Notes: generated by a model from the sequence alone, not told the origin. A stretch of 64,000 nt of DNA from Mobiluncus massiliensis (GCF_949769255.1 NZ_OX458329.1:1674001-1738000), one strand, 5' to 3'; positions 50,301 through 58,893 are shown, counted from the stretch's first letter. Made by a program: numbers and translations.

Positions 50301-51569
50301 ATACGCGGTATCCCCGCTCAGCAATTGGTCTCGGAGAGCGCTGCGCCACTCACTAGCTCCGGTCAGGTCCAACACGAAACGGCCCAATCCGGCCTTTTGC
50401 AAGCCTTCCACCGTCGTCTTACCAATCCGGCGCACTCCCGGTACGTAGCAAACGTGTTTCCCGCTAGCTCCGCAATCAGCCAAAATGGCTTGTACAGTAG
50501 ATGAACCGGGAGCACCCGGAGGAACCTCAACAAAAATGGAACGTCCGCTGGCAATCAGCTCCACAACTCGAGCCTGGCTTACGTCCAAGTCGCCGATACC
50601 GCGTTCCAAATCCGGGTCACGATCCGCCGGACTGGTCTCCGGCAGCGGCTCTAAGAGCTCGGCAGCTGCCGATTTGTCTCCCGCAAAGGCTCTGACCAGC
50701 GGATTTTTACCAGCGACCGGGAGGATGGTGTCCCAGTCTGAGCTGAGCACCGCACTGGAGACCCCTAGATTGGCAACTAGCAGGTTTTCCTTGAGGTCAA
50801 ACCCCGGGATGAAGTCCTGTCCCGCCCGGCGAATCGCTTCGAGAGCCGGGGTGACGTTCAATCGGCCATCCTCTAAGCTCGAAGCGATTATGGCTTCGGG
50901 ATTGCAGTCGATATGGCGATCCTTAAACGCTTTCACCAAGACCGGATTCATCACGACCGATCCGCCCATTTTCAATGTGTAGTCCCCGTCAACCGCTTCT
51001 AGTTCCAACGGACGCATCAGCACGGGCAGGTTAAATTGTTCCAGTTTGAAATGACTCAGTTCAGGGCGAGTCCCCCGTTCAGATTCTTTAAACGGCGGTA
51101 GTTGAGTCCAGTTGGCTACCCCAATCACCAGATTAGTGGGGTACAGCCCACAGCGGGACACTGAAGATTTCTTTTCCGCGTCGAGCTTCCTCATCACCGC
51201 TCGGGCGGCACCCAAGGCAGCGCTATCACGCAGCAAAGAAGATAACTTTGTCAGCCGGCCGCCATAGAGCTGGGCTATGCCCGCGGGATGCGCCCCGGTT
51301 AAATCAAGAAGGTTCTCCAGGGAGTCGATGTCACGTATCCCCTGGGCTCCTGGTGAGGCTGAGGCTTCGCCGGCCCATAGTGTCAGACGCTCTTGGACTG
51401 GGTCTACCTCTACAGACTGTAAAACCTCGGTGGCAGCATCATTCTGGTCAGAGGAGTCGGGGTCGGAATTTTCCACGCTCCCCCCAGGGTTTTGTACCGG
51501 CTGTTCCAAATCTTCTTCCACATATCCACGATATGTGAAATATGGCACAATTCCGCGATGGCGCGCCAA
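47304..51569 (-). CDS. degenerate SF1-helicase / nuclease-fold protein
   Basis: A 1421-residue protein with the layout of DUF4011-type helicases that end in a Vsr-like (MTES_1575) nuclease domain. The first helicase block is at 330-395: DLDVSQARVVELIASG, then VEVPPGAPGSSTVQ where a Walker A GPPGTGKS is expected; the Lys is gone. The Walker B region reads VLVLDHLDFMSLSQV, with DH for DE, then VVLGDSRR. Near the end GRVQLNFGP is conserved, but the ITRAR motif is missing. The C-terminal domain (about 1180-1290) reads QIPLAI and LVAVLTDDDTY, where Asp and Glu catalytic residues are expected. Both enzymes therefore look inactive, though the frame is open. Start is uncertain: TTG 51569, GTG 51548 or GTG 51521. 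Confidence 0.75.
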   Translation of the reverse strand: MARHRGIVPYFTYRGYVEEDLEQPVQNPGGSVENSDPDSSDQNDAATEVLQSVEVDPVQERLTLWAGEASASPGAQGIRDIDSLENLLDLTGAHPAGIAQLYGGRLTKLSSLLRDSAALGAARAVMRKLDAEKKSSVSRCGLYPTNLVIGVANWTQLPPFKESERGTRPELSHFKLEQFNLPVLMRPLELEAVDGDYTLKMGGSVVMNPVLVKAFKDRHIDCNPEAIIASSLEDGRLNVTPALEAIRRAGQDFIPGFDLKENLLVANLGVSSAVLSSDWDTILPVAGKNPLVRAFAGDKSAAAELLEPLPETSPADRDPDLERGIGDLDVSQARVVELIASGRSIFVEVPPGAPGSSTVQAILADCGASGKHVCYVPGVRRIGKTTVEGLQKAGLGRFVLDLTGASEWRSALRDQLLSGDTAYPQPPVPVTELGDAHERLRQTRDKLSAYTQRLHVVREPWGVSAYAALQALADLTSAQPGPRTKVKLELADDEHSSKEGRERARELLTRAQDAGLLEPDLQESPWKGVVLSTESDAQDAIEKIHALADGRLERLHQELERVSEETGLVLPSTLNAWKEQLGMLTGVAQSLDIFQPEIFEHSAADMVIATASRKWRQERSLPIKGKDKRNLVKQAKDALRPGITPQDLHDELVRVQSFRDLWRRHALPGAWPRIPQEFEAVQELSAQIFAEVAAVAPILSQVTTPEGTKPEEVPLADLLNLVKSLDETTDQALRLPLQVQLLKELKEFGLGPLLDDLRARRVPAELALAELDLAWWSAILLKIMHSDPVLAGIDGAAMHELADTLRSLDLAQIESLPYPVARAMHELANQARQGQAPATAALQSVLEIGDMGALSDFQSVAPLIRQLCPVWALSPYLLAQIYGNSTIEVLVLDHLDFMSLSQVIPLITRAKQLVVLGDSRRGWTGFTQVAAKVLPVVSLRSDLGELSEQVALFLASHGYGDSVAPVPSPRPASLVKLHVVTGSESPLARDGSPVISRVEISRVVELILDHALNRASQSLAVVCLNPGAVARIRSALNDALAKVPQAQDFFQSGREPFVVVDSATAGGLRRDVVIMSLGMSKTPHGRVQLNFGPVSGPSGVAHVVSCLEVVRQRLEIVSAFRANEVDTSKLSEPGARMLVDLLDSADNPEGMERALTTPESFESEPDRLLVDLAERLWRAGLTVVPRFGLKDGIQIPLAIGSADLPSELLVAVLTDDDTYVREPSLRRRERLWPARLEAAGWTVITCYTMEVFANPAAQAAKVRHAVETTLARRKDALSVPLIAAPQIEVPEEPNSPNPVLNGTEVSSSAATSAQEPEETPAEDSVKTAPEGEAFAESPVAPNLRVVGATRSPRPPVAKGLPLAAYGDDQLDELLEWIQSDGVARSEDQQVQELRETLELSRRGAQVDAVLRHVVRRRNAAL

Positions 51570-51614
51570 AAAGAGGCGAATCTAGGGAAGGAATAGCAGA
51601 ACTTGCAGTCATGA

Positions 51615-52226
51615 TTACCTCACGGTTTCCAGCTGCCCCAATAAACGCTGAATCACGGTTCCCAGCACTGCAATCAAGTCCTCGCGGCTCATGGAGGAGA
51701 GAGGCTCCAGCTTGACCACGTAACGGGACAGCAGAACCCCCAGCATCGCGCTCATCATCAGCTCGATGGGCAAATCCAGATCCGTCCCGATATATTCCCT
51801 GATGCTGGCCATAATCTGGTTTTCCACATAGTTCGCAAAGGTCTGTTGGGTCGCCGAATCTTGCAACAACAGATTAAACAGCGTCTCCAAAGTTCCCGCG
51901 GTAGCGGCTTGTTCCCAAGTATTCAGGATGGTGGCAGCCAAACGGTGTCCGGTTTCTTCCGGAGGACCATCCGCCAATGCCGCTGTCATCAACTGTTTGG
52001 GGTCTCCCGGCAAAGCCAATGATTCCCGCAATAGCTGAGCCTTGGAACGAAAGTAATACGCGATGAGGGCCGGATCGACTCCAGCGCGGCGGGCAATTTC
52101 GCGGTAGGTAGCGTGTTTATAGTCCAGCTCGGTAAATGCCTCGTTGGCTGCAGCAAGGATTCTTTCTCGGGTTTCTCCTCGCGGTCCCGCGGGCCCTCTT
52201 CGTGATGCGTTAGCATTCTTACCCAT
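51615..52226 (-). CDS. TetR-family transcriptional regulator
   Basis: A 203-residue repressor with an N-terminal helix-turn-helix: RERILAAANEAFTELDYKHA, then TYREIARRAGVDPALIAYYF as the recognition region (about residues 40-60), with the following FRSKAQLL. The C-terminal ligand domain is helical with no known signature. ATG start. It diverges from the activase/dehydratase gene across 192 bases, which makes that gene a likely target; a partial palindrome at 52238-52250 lies just upstream of its own start. The ligand is unknown. Confidence 0.9.
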   Translation of the reverse strand: MGKNANASRRGPAGPRGETRERILAAANEAFTELDYKHATYREIARRAGVDPALIAYYFRSKAQLLRESLALPGDPKQLMTAALADGPPEETGHRLAATILNTWEQAATAGTLETLFNLLLQDSATQQTFANYVENQIMASIREYIGTDLDLPIELMMSAMLGVLLSRYVVKLEPLSSMSREDLIAVLGTVIQRLLGQLETVR

Positions 52227-52237
52227 TTTAGCAAGCC

Positions 52238-52250
52238 TTACGTTACGTAA
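52238..52250. promoter_or_regulatory. candidate TetR operator
   Basis: TTACG-TTA-CGTAA is an inverted repeat with a three-base centre, 12 bases upstream of the tetR start. An AT-rich region with -10-like TATATT and TATTAT follows up to the activase start. The position suits autoregulation or joint control of both genes. Confidence 0.4.
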
Positions 52251-52418
52251 TTATTTTTTCGAGTTTCAATAGTAATTCTCCAGGCTCTCCGACTGCTTTC
52301 CCGGTAAGCCCAAGGATTCTGTGTTCTATATTATTCTAATTTCAACACGTTAAAATTTCTCAGTTTTCTGGATATGTTCCTAGCAAGCACGGCAAGCAAA
52401 TGAATTGAGGCCAATCGT

Positions 52419-55400
52419 ATGAGTGTTACCCCCGCGAACATCATCCGCCTCGGAGTTGATGTGGGCTCCACCACTGTCAAAGCGGTGGCCCTCAACGCGC
52501 AAGGGCAAAAAGTCTTTGCCGACTATCGCCGTCACAAGGCCGATGTTCGTCGCGAACTCACTCAGCTTTTGGAAGATGTCCTCACCGATTTGGGCGACGT
52601 TACTGTGCAAACCGCGGTCACCGGCTCGGGCGGTCTCCAGGTTGCTAACTCAATGCGGGTTCCTTTCGTCCAGGAAGTCATTGCTGAAACCGAAGCTGTG
52701 CGTAAACATAGTCCTCACACTGACGTCATCATCGAGCTGGGCGGGGAGGACGCGAAACTGACCTACCTGCACCCGACTCCCGAACAACGAATGAACGGGT
52801 CTTGTGCGGGCGGAACCGGAGCTTTCATCGACCAAATGGCAACCCTGCTGGACACCGATGCCGAGGGGATGAACAGGCTTGCGGCGCAATCCCAAACGAT
52901 TTACCCCATCGCTTCACGCTGCGGCGTTTTTGCCAAATCCGACATTCAACCGTTGCTGAACCAAGGTGCCGCCCACGCGGACATTGCCGCCTCTGTATTC
53001 ATGGCGGTAGCTACGCAAACTATTGCGGGCCTCGCCAACGGCCGCCCTCTCCGCGGCAACGTCATGTTCCTGGGCGGCCCGCTGCACTTCCTGCCGGAAC
53101 TGCGCCAGGCTTATGAAAAACTGCTTCCCAAAGTGGAAAACTTTTACACGCCCACCGACGCGCAGCTCTTTGTGGCCTTGGGCAGCGCCCTGCTGGCCGA
53201 TGGAGGGCGTGCGGGCGGCCAAGCTGCCACCCCGGAGCGCCTGGAAGTCCTGATTGGACGCTTGAAACAGGCCGAAGTTGTCCACGAGTCCACCCGGATG
53301 CGCCCCCTGTTCAAAAACGACGCGGAACTGACAGAGTTCCGTCAGCGTCACCAGCGCGATTGCATCCAGGCTCTGGACCCGAAGGAAGCAAAAGGACGCT
53401 GTTGGCTGGGGATTGATGCCGGCTCTACCACCATTAAAGCGGTGGTCATCGATGAGTCTGACCGCATTGTTTTCTCTCATTACGCCACGAATGAAGGCAA
53501 TCCTCTCCGGGCAGCCATCGACATTGTCCGCCGGATTCGCCAGGAGCTTCCGGCAGGCACCACTATCGGGCGAGCTTGTTCTACCGGCTACGGGGAAGGT
53601 CTGATAAAGGCTGGGCTGACCCTGGATGAAGGGGTCGTGGAAACTATGGCTCACTACCGGGCAGCAAACCGTATCGCTCCGGGGGTGACTTCGGTGGTAG
53701 ACATCGGCGGCCAGGACATGAAATTCATCAAGATTAAGGACGGTAGCGTCGACTCGATTTCGGTCAACGAAGCGTGTTCTTCCGGTTGCGGTTCGTTCCT
53801 ACAAACGTTTGCCGCCACAATGAGCACCACGGTGCAGGAGTTTGCTGCCGCCGCGGTGCAGAGCCCCGATCCGATAGACCTGGGTACCCGGTGTACCGTA
53901 TTCATGAATTCCTCGGTCAAGCAAGCCCAGAAAGAAGGCGCTGATACCGGGGCTATTGCCGCGGGTCTGTCGTATTCGGTGGTGCGCAATGCCCTGTATA
54001 AAGTCATCAAACTCAAAGACCCCTCAGATTTGGGCGACAAAGTCGTGGTGCAGGGAGGTACTTTCCTGAATGATGCCGTCTTGCGGGCTTTCGAGTTACT
54101 GACGAAACGCGAGGTGATTCGCCCCAATATCGCCGGTCTGATGGGAGCCTACGGGGCGGCCTTGAGCGCCAAAATGCACGACGACCCCACCACGCAGTCC
54201 ACGTTAGCCAGCTTGGCGGATTTGGATGCCTTCGATGTCGAAACTACCCACAAAACCTGCAACTTTTGCCAAAACCACTGCAAGGTAACGATTTCTACCT
54301 TTGCTAACGGCTCTCGCCACGTCACCGGCAACCGTTGCGAACGCGGCGCTAGCTTGGAAAAACGGCCTCAAAAGTCCCAGATTCCAAACCTTTATGACTG
54401 GAAATACCGCCGGTTGTTCGCTTACCGTCGTCTGACTGAAGACAAAGCCACTCGCGGGGATATCGGCATTCCTCGGGTCTTGGGGATGTATGAGGATTAC
54501 CCACTGTGGTTCACAATTTTGAGCCAACTCGGTTTTCGCGTCATGATTTCGGGGCGGTCCTCCCACGAACTGTTTGAACAGGGAATGGAATCAATCCCCT
54601 CAGAAAATATCTGTTATCCGGCGAAACTGGCTCACGGGCATATCGAGCAACTGCTGGAAAAAGGGGTGAAAACAATTTTCTACCCCTGCGTGAATTACAA
54701 CATGCCCCGCAATCCTAAAGCGGACAATAACTACAACTGTCCGGTCGTAGCCACCTATCCTGAGGCGCTGCGTCACAACCTGGAAGGCCTCGATGCCCCC
54801 GGAGTGCGCTTCATCTCGCCGTTCTTAAACATGGCAGACCCAGACTTTGTGGCGAAACGTCTGGCAGAAGTTTTTGCTGACTGGAACGTCACTATCGAGG
54901 AGGCGACCGCTGCGGTTCACGCCGGTTATGCCGAGGACGCACGGGTCAAAGACGATATTCGCGAGCAGGGTCGTCTGGCTCTGGAATGGATGCGCACACA
55001 CGGCAAGCGCGGTGTGGTTTTGGCGGGTCGTCCCTACCACTTGGATCCGGAAATCAATCACGGAATTCCTGAGGCAATTGTCAGCCTGGGCATGGCCGTG
55101 CTGACGGAGGACTCTATCGCTGACGGACGTCTGGAACGCCCCCTGCGGGTGCGTGACCAGTGGACTTACCACTCTCGCTTGTACGAGGCAGCCGCACGAG
55201 TCGCCGCGGAACCAGACTTGGAGCTGGTACAGCTGACCTCCTTTGGCTGCGGTCTAGATGCCGTCACGGCAGAACAGGTGCAAGAAATCCTGGAAGGCCA
55301 AAACGATATCTTTACCCAACTGAAGATTGACGAAGTCTCAAACTTGGGGGCAGCAACCATTCGGCTGCGTTCCCTGGCCGCGGCCGCCGTCGAGCGCGAG

Positions 55401-57053
55401 GAGCGCGCCAAATGCCAGGAAAACACCATCAGCGTCGCCGGCCTGACCGGCAGCGCTCGTGTTGACAATTCGGGCAGTGTCAACGTAAGTTTCCTGCCCA
55501 GCACCTCGACCGAGATGGCTCAAAACGATCACAAGGCCGCTGGTGAGGTTCTCACGTCGGCGACGGTGGCTACTTTCCCGGCCAGCCCCACCCGCCCGGA
55601 GGGGGTCCCCAGTCCCCTATCCTCGGTCTTTGCTGCCGCCAAGAATCCCGCGAGCCACGTCTACGAGGCGCATCCCTTCACGAAAGAGATGCGAGACGCG
55701 GGCTACACCATTTTGGTGCCGCAAATGGCTACCATCCAATTCCGTATCGCGGAGCCGATCCTGAAACGCAAAGGGTACAACATTCGGCTACTGGAAAATG
55801 TCGATGCTCAAACCATGGAGACCGGGCTGAAATACATCAATAATGATGCCTGCTACCCCTCGCTGGTGGTGCTGGGTCAGCTCATTGACGAATTCGTCTC
55901 CGGACGAGCCGATCCGAATAGAACTGCCGTAGCCATGAGCCAGACCGGCGGTATGTGCCGGGCGACGAACTATGCTTCGCTGTTGCGCAAGGGACTGCGA
56001 GATGCCGGATATCCGCAGGTTCCGGTCATTGCCATGTCCTTGCAGGGGCTGGAGGAAAATCCCGGGTTTACGTTTACGATTCCGATTTATCATCGAATTA
56101 TTCAAGCCTTGGTCATCGGCGATGCTATTCAAAAGATGCTGCTGCGAGTACGGCCTTACGAGGCGGCCCCCGGTTCCGCGATGGCTCTCTATGAGCGCTG
56201 GAACGAGTTGTGGCGCGAATGGTTTGCTTCGGGCGGGAAACGGGTCGGCGGTTTCGGGCGCGTCAGCTACTCCAAGCTCACCAAGATATGCGTGCGCGAG
56301 TTCGATGCCCTCCCGCTGCGGAATATCCCACGCAAACCGCGGGTCGGGATTGTCGGAGAGATTCTGGTCAAATTCCACCCCTACGCCAACAATCACGCGG
56401 TACAAACCATCGAGGATGAAGGCTGTGAAGCGGTCCTTCCTGGCCTACTGCAGTTCTTTGAGTACTCGCTGGCGGACGGAAAATGGGACTGGGAAAACCT
56501 GGGGATGAATCCAAAATCCCGGTTTACAAAACCACTGGCACTGTGGGTTTTGCGCCAATATACCGCAACGGTGAACAAAGCGATGTCCGCCACCAACGGC
56601 AAATTCCTGCCCGGTCGCAACATCATGGATATGTATGAGCGTTCCAAAGATATTGCGTCCATGGGTAACCAAGCTGGTGAAGGCTGGTATTTGGTTTCTG
56701 AAATGGTGGACATGATTGAAGATGGCTGCCCGAATATCATTTGCGTGCAGCCCTTCGCCTGCCTGCCTAACCACATTGTTGGCAAAGGTATGTTCCGGCC
56801 TCTACGTAACCGTTATCCTCAGGCAAATATTGTCGGAATCGACTATGACCCCGGGGCTTCGGCCGTAAACCAGCTGAATCGGATTAAGCTCATGATTTCG
56901 ACCGCAAAGATTAATGAGGGGCGCGATTTGGACTTCAGCAAGTTGGAGACGGATCTGCCCGAATTATCAACGACTGAATCCGCCGCAGTGTGCTGTCCCG
57001 GCCCGGACGAACCGGCGCTGCTGGGGATGCCGACCTTGCCCAGCCAAGAATAA
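52419..57053 (+). CDS. giant acyl-CoA dehydratase activase/dehydratase fusion
   Basis: A 1544-residue fusion related to 2-hydroxyglutaryl-CoA dehydratase systems. Two BadF/HgdC ATPase modules occur in tandem: LGVDVGSTTVKAV (11-23) with SCAGGTGAF and RCGVFAKSD, and LGIDAGSTTIKAVVID (330-345) with ACSSGCGSF and RCTVFMNSS. Each has the two Cys that in HgdC dimers hold one [4Fe-4S], so the single chain may form a pseudo-dimer. A cysteine set CNFCQNHC follows at about 613, then a DUF2229 domain (SENICYPAKLAHGH), a Ser/Pro-rich linker (1005-1080) and an HgdB-like C-terminal part. Such fusions are widespread with no proven substrate. ATG with GAGG. No separate dehydratase subunits are nearby. Confidence 0.85.
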   Translation: MSVTPANIIRLGVDVGSTTVKAVALNAQGQKVFADYRRHKADVRRELTQLLEDVLTDLGDVTVQTAVTGSGGLQVANSMRVPFVQEVIAETEAVRKHSPHTDVIIELGGEDAKLTYLHPTPEQRMNGSCAGGTGAFIDQMATLLDTDAEGMNRLAAQSQTIYPIASRCGVFAKSDIQPLLNQGAAHADIAASVFMAVATQTIAGLANGRPLRGNVMFLGGPLHFLPELRQAYEKLLPKVENFYTPTDAQLFVALGSALLADGGRAGGQAATPERLEVLIGRLKQAEVVHESTRMRPLFKNDAELTEFRQRHQRDCIQALDPKEAKGRCWLGIDAGSTTIKAVVIDESDRIVFSHYATNEGNPLRAAIDIVRRIRQELPAGTTIGRACSTGYGEGLIKAGLTLDEGVVETMAHYRAANRIAPGVTSVVDIGGQDMKFIKIKDGSVDSISVNEACSSGCGSFLQTFAATMSTTVQEFAAAAVQSPDPIDLGTRCTVFMNSSVKQAQKEGADTGAIAAGLSYSVVRNALYKVIKLKDPSDLGDKVVVQGGTFLNDAVLRAFELLTKREVIRPNIAGLMGAYGAALSAKMHDDPTTQSTLASLADLDAFDVETTHKTCNFCQNHCKVTISTFANGSRHVTGNRCERGASLEKRPQKSQIPNLYDWKYRRLFAYRRLTEDKATRGDIGIPRVLGMYEDYPLWFTILSQLGFRVMISGRSSHELFEQGMESIPSENICYPAKLAHGHIEQLLEKGVKTIFYPCVNYNMPRNPKADNNYNCPVVATYPEALRHNLEGLDAPGVRFISPFLNMADPDFVAKRLAEVFADWNVTIEEATAAVHAGYAEDARVKDDIREQGRLALEWMRTHGKRGVVLAGRPYHLDPEINHGIPEAIVSLGMAVLTEDSIADGRLERPLRVRDQWTYHSRLYEAAARVAAEPDLELVQLTSFGCGLDAVTAEQVQEILEGQNDIFTQLKIDEVSNLGAATIRLRSLAAAAVEREERAKCQENTISVAGLTGSARVDNSGSVNVSFLPSTSTEMAQNDHKAAGEVLTSATVATFPASPTRPEGVPSPLSSVFAAAKNPASHVYEAHPFTKEMRDAGYTILVPQMATIQFRIAEPILKRKGYNIRLLENVDAQTMETGLKYINNDACYPSLVVLGQLIDEFVSGRADPNRTAVAMSQTGGMCRATNYASLLRKGLRDAGYPQVPVIAMSLQGLEENPGFTFTIPIYHRIIQALVIGDAIQKMLLRVRPYEAAPGSAMALYERWNELWREWFASGGKRVGGFGRVSYSKLTKICVREFDALPLRNIPRKPRVGIVGEILVKFHPYANNHAVQTIEDEGCEAVLPGLLQFFEYSLADGKWDWENLGMNPKSRFTKPLALWVLRQYTATVNKAMSATNGKFLPGRNIMDMYERSKDIASMGNQAGEGWYLVSEMVDMIEDGCPNIICVQPFACLPNHIVGKGMFRPLRNRYPQANIVGIDYDPGASAVNQLNRIKLMISTAKINEGRDLDFSKLETDLPELSTTESAAVCCPGPDEPALLGMPTLPSQE

Positions 57054-57060
57054 ACGAAAG

Positions 57061-57133
57061 CGCCCCCGAGCCGATTCGAACGGCCGACCTACCGCTTAGG
57101 AGGCGGTTGCTCTATCCACTGAGCTACGAGGGC
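57061..57133 (-). tRNA. tRNA-Arg (anticodon CCT)
   Basis: Cloverleaf on the minus strand: acceptor GCCCTCG with CGGGGGC, D arm GCTC/GAGC, anticodon stem ACCGC/GCGGT with loop CTCCTAA giving CCT, and T arm GGCCGTTCGAATCGGCT. Discriminator G. It ends 8 bases from the end of the convergent activase gene. Confidence 0.95.
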
Positions 57134-57200
57134 AACGTTACCAAGTCTACTGTGTTTTCAGCGTGATTTTAAACCTGACTGACAGAATACCGACTGCGAT

Positions 57201-57237
57201 AAAAAGTGAGAGTGGAGCCGGAATACCGACTCCACTC
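57201..57237 (-). terminator. terminator of the NlpC/P60 gene
   Basis: GAGTGGAG (57210-57217) pairs with CTCCACTC (57230-57237), extended inward by CGG/CCG past one mismatch. On the minus strand the hairpin is followed by TCACTTTTTA. It lies 15 bases after the NlpC stop. Confidence 0.85.
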
Positions 57238-57252
57238 GACTAAGTTATAAAG

Positions 57253-58023
57253 TTACTGGCCGATGCGCACGTATTCAGGGTTGCCGTAAACCTGTTGCAC
57301 CCTCACGGATTCGCCAGGGCGCGGGGAGTGCACCATCTTGCCTTCGCCGAGGTACACGCCAACGTGGCCGCCATAGTAGACGATGTCGCCTGCTTGGGCT
57401 TCCCCAGCGGAAACATGCTTACCGGAGGCGCCTTGACCCCACGAAGTGCGGGGCAGAGCAATCCCGGCCTGGTTGTAGACGTACCCGACGAAACCGGAGC
57501 AATCAAAACCATTGGGAGAGGTTCCGCCATAAACGTAGGGCACGCCTTGGTAACGCAGGGCAATGTCCGCGATGGAACCGCCGGCGATATTGGCCGGGAT
57601 AGAAATGGGAGCGGCCGAAACTGCGGCGCGACCGACACTGCGATTAGCAGTGCCGTGATTGTTATTAGCACGCTGAGCTTGAGTCTGCGCTTGCTGTTGC
57701 TGTTGCTGAGCCGGTACCTCGACTTGGCCTTCGGTCCACGCCACGTTCTCCGGGGCGGTTACCACCGGGTTGGCGGCAACGGCGAGGTGTGCCTGCGCGA
57801 CAGCATCGCCCACCTGGGCGGAAACCGGGACTTTAGCCTGGGAAGGGGTGTCTGCACCTTCTGGAGCAGCGATGGCCGAGCCGGCCCAAACGGTGCCCAA
57901 CGCCAAACCGGCGGAGGCCGCGGCTACAAACCCTTTCTTTCCATCGATATTTTTCAAAGAATCCAAAGGTGTAACGGGCTTTGTTGCGGCGCGATGCCGA
58001 GCCCGTGAAGTGGTGTTAGCCAA
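57253..58023 (-). CDS. secreted NlpC/P60 peptidoglycan endopeptidase
   Basis: A cell-wall hydrolase cleaving D-iGlu-type bonds in stem peptides. From the TTG at 58023 (AAGGGA upstream) the 256-residue protein has a basic N-terminus, a signal-type segment (FVAAASAGLALGTVWAGSAI), a Gln-rich linker with six consecutive Gln and the NlpC/P60 domain at the C-terminus. The catalytic Cys is in NGFDCSGFVGYVYNQAG, the His in GGHVGVYLG, and a second His in MVHSPRPG. An in-frame TTG at 58077 would add 18 residues. It is monocistronic with its own terminator; a palindrome lies upstream. Confidence 0.9.
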   Translation of the reverse strand: MANTTSRARHRAATKPVTPLDSLKNIDGKKGFVAAASAGLALGTVWAGSAIAAPEGADTPSQAKVPVSAQVGDAVAQAHLAVAANPVVTAPENVAWTEGQVEVPAQQQQQQAQTQAQRANNNHGTANRSVGRAAVSAAPISIPANIAGGSIADIALRYQGVPYVYGGTSPNGFDCSGFVGYVYNQAGIALPRTSWGQGASGKHVSAGEAQAGDIVYYGGHVGVYLGEGKMVHSPRPGESVRVQQVYGNPEYVRIGQ

Positions 58024-58119
58024 CCTTGTCCCTTTCCTTGAAGGCCTGATTTCAAGTTCAGGTTCCGGACGGTTCAACCCGTCCTAAGAACGTGTTCCTA
58101 ACACTACACCAAAGAAATT

Positions 58120-58134
58120 CAAATGTCACATTTG
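58120..58134. promoter_or_regulatory. palindrome upstream of the NlpC/P60 gene
   Basis: CAAATGT-C-ACATTTG is a perfect 15-bp inverted repeat, about 97 bases before the NlpC start and 46 bases from the idr gene end. It could be an operator; the regulator is unknown. Confidence 0.35.
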
Positions 58135-58179
58135 GATAACAATTCCCCGTGATTTTGACAAGACTTGGACAATTTTTGC

Positions 58180-58893
58180 CTATAGCTTTATGAAAAAATG
58201 CTTAAAAAGGTCGCGGGGAATTGCTACCGTCGGCAGGTCATTTTCGCTGGATTTTCCTGTTTTATCAATGAAAAGTGCGGCAATCTCGGCACCGTCGTCA
58301 AACCTGAGTGTAACCTTAGAGCCAGGTAACAATTTGGCTTCACTTAATTTCTTAAGCACACCCTCACAGGCCTGTACCGGCTCTCCGATTCTTCCAATCT
58401 GGACAGTTCCTCCGTCAGGGTGACGGCGCCAGTAAGAATCCAGAGTAGCTCCTTCAACGGCAGGGTCAAAGTTCTTGTAGTTCTTAACCCGTCGGGGTAT
58501 CGGATTACCGTAGGGATCTTGGTCGGGCATTTGCAGCAGCGCCAGTAGCAAGGACTCAACTTTTGCGCTCATGACATGTTCCCAACGGCAGGCTTCATCG
58601 TGAGCTTCGTCCCAGGGCAGACCAATAACATCAGTTAAGAGCCGTTCCGCCAGCCGATGTTTGCGAATGACTTCGGTGGCCTCGCGCAGTCCCTGTTCTG
58701 TCAATGTAATTTTCCGGTCGTCTTCCAGACTCAGCAGTCCGTCGCGCTCCATGCGAGAGATGGTCTGGCTGACCGTAGGCCCTGAATGACCTAATCTCTC
58801 CACGATTCGGGCCCGCAACGGAGCCACTCCGTCTTCCATCATCTCGTAGATGACCTTGAGATACATTTCCGTGGTATCGACCAGTTCACTCAT
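58180..58893 (-). CDS. IdeR/DtxR-family metal-dependent repressor
   Basis: A 237-residue metal-sensing repressor of the DtxR family, controlling iron or manganese genes. The winged-helix part has DTTEMYLKVIYEMMEDGVAP, HSGPTVSQTISRMERDGLL (recognition helix) and the wing. The dimer/metal domain has RKHRLAERLL and the metal ligands in HDEACRWEHVMS (Cys, Glu, His). A C-terminal SH3-like FeoA domain follows (SKVTLRFDDGAEIAALF). From the ATG at 58893 the start fits the family; the open frame extends 13 codons up. Monocistronic, diverging from serC. Confidence 0.92.
   Translation of the reverse strand: MSELVDTTEMYLKVIYEMMEDGVAPLRARIVERLGHSGPTVSQTISRMERDGLLSLEDDRKITLTEQGLREATEVIRKHRLAERLLTDVIGLPWDEAHDEACRWEHVMSAKVESLLLALLQMPDQDPYGNPIPRRVKNYKNFDPAVEGATLDSYWRRHPDGGTVQIGRIGEPVQACEGVLKKLSEAKLLPGSKVTLRFDDGAEIAALFIDKTGKSSENDLPTVAIPRDLFKHFFIKL

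Noticed and set aside
58024..58179. A c-di-AMP riboswitch before the NlpC/P60 gene
   Set aside because: The gap is about 156 bases with no matching conserved core; only a palindrome is visible.
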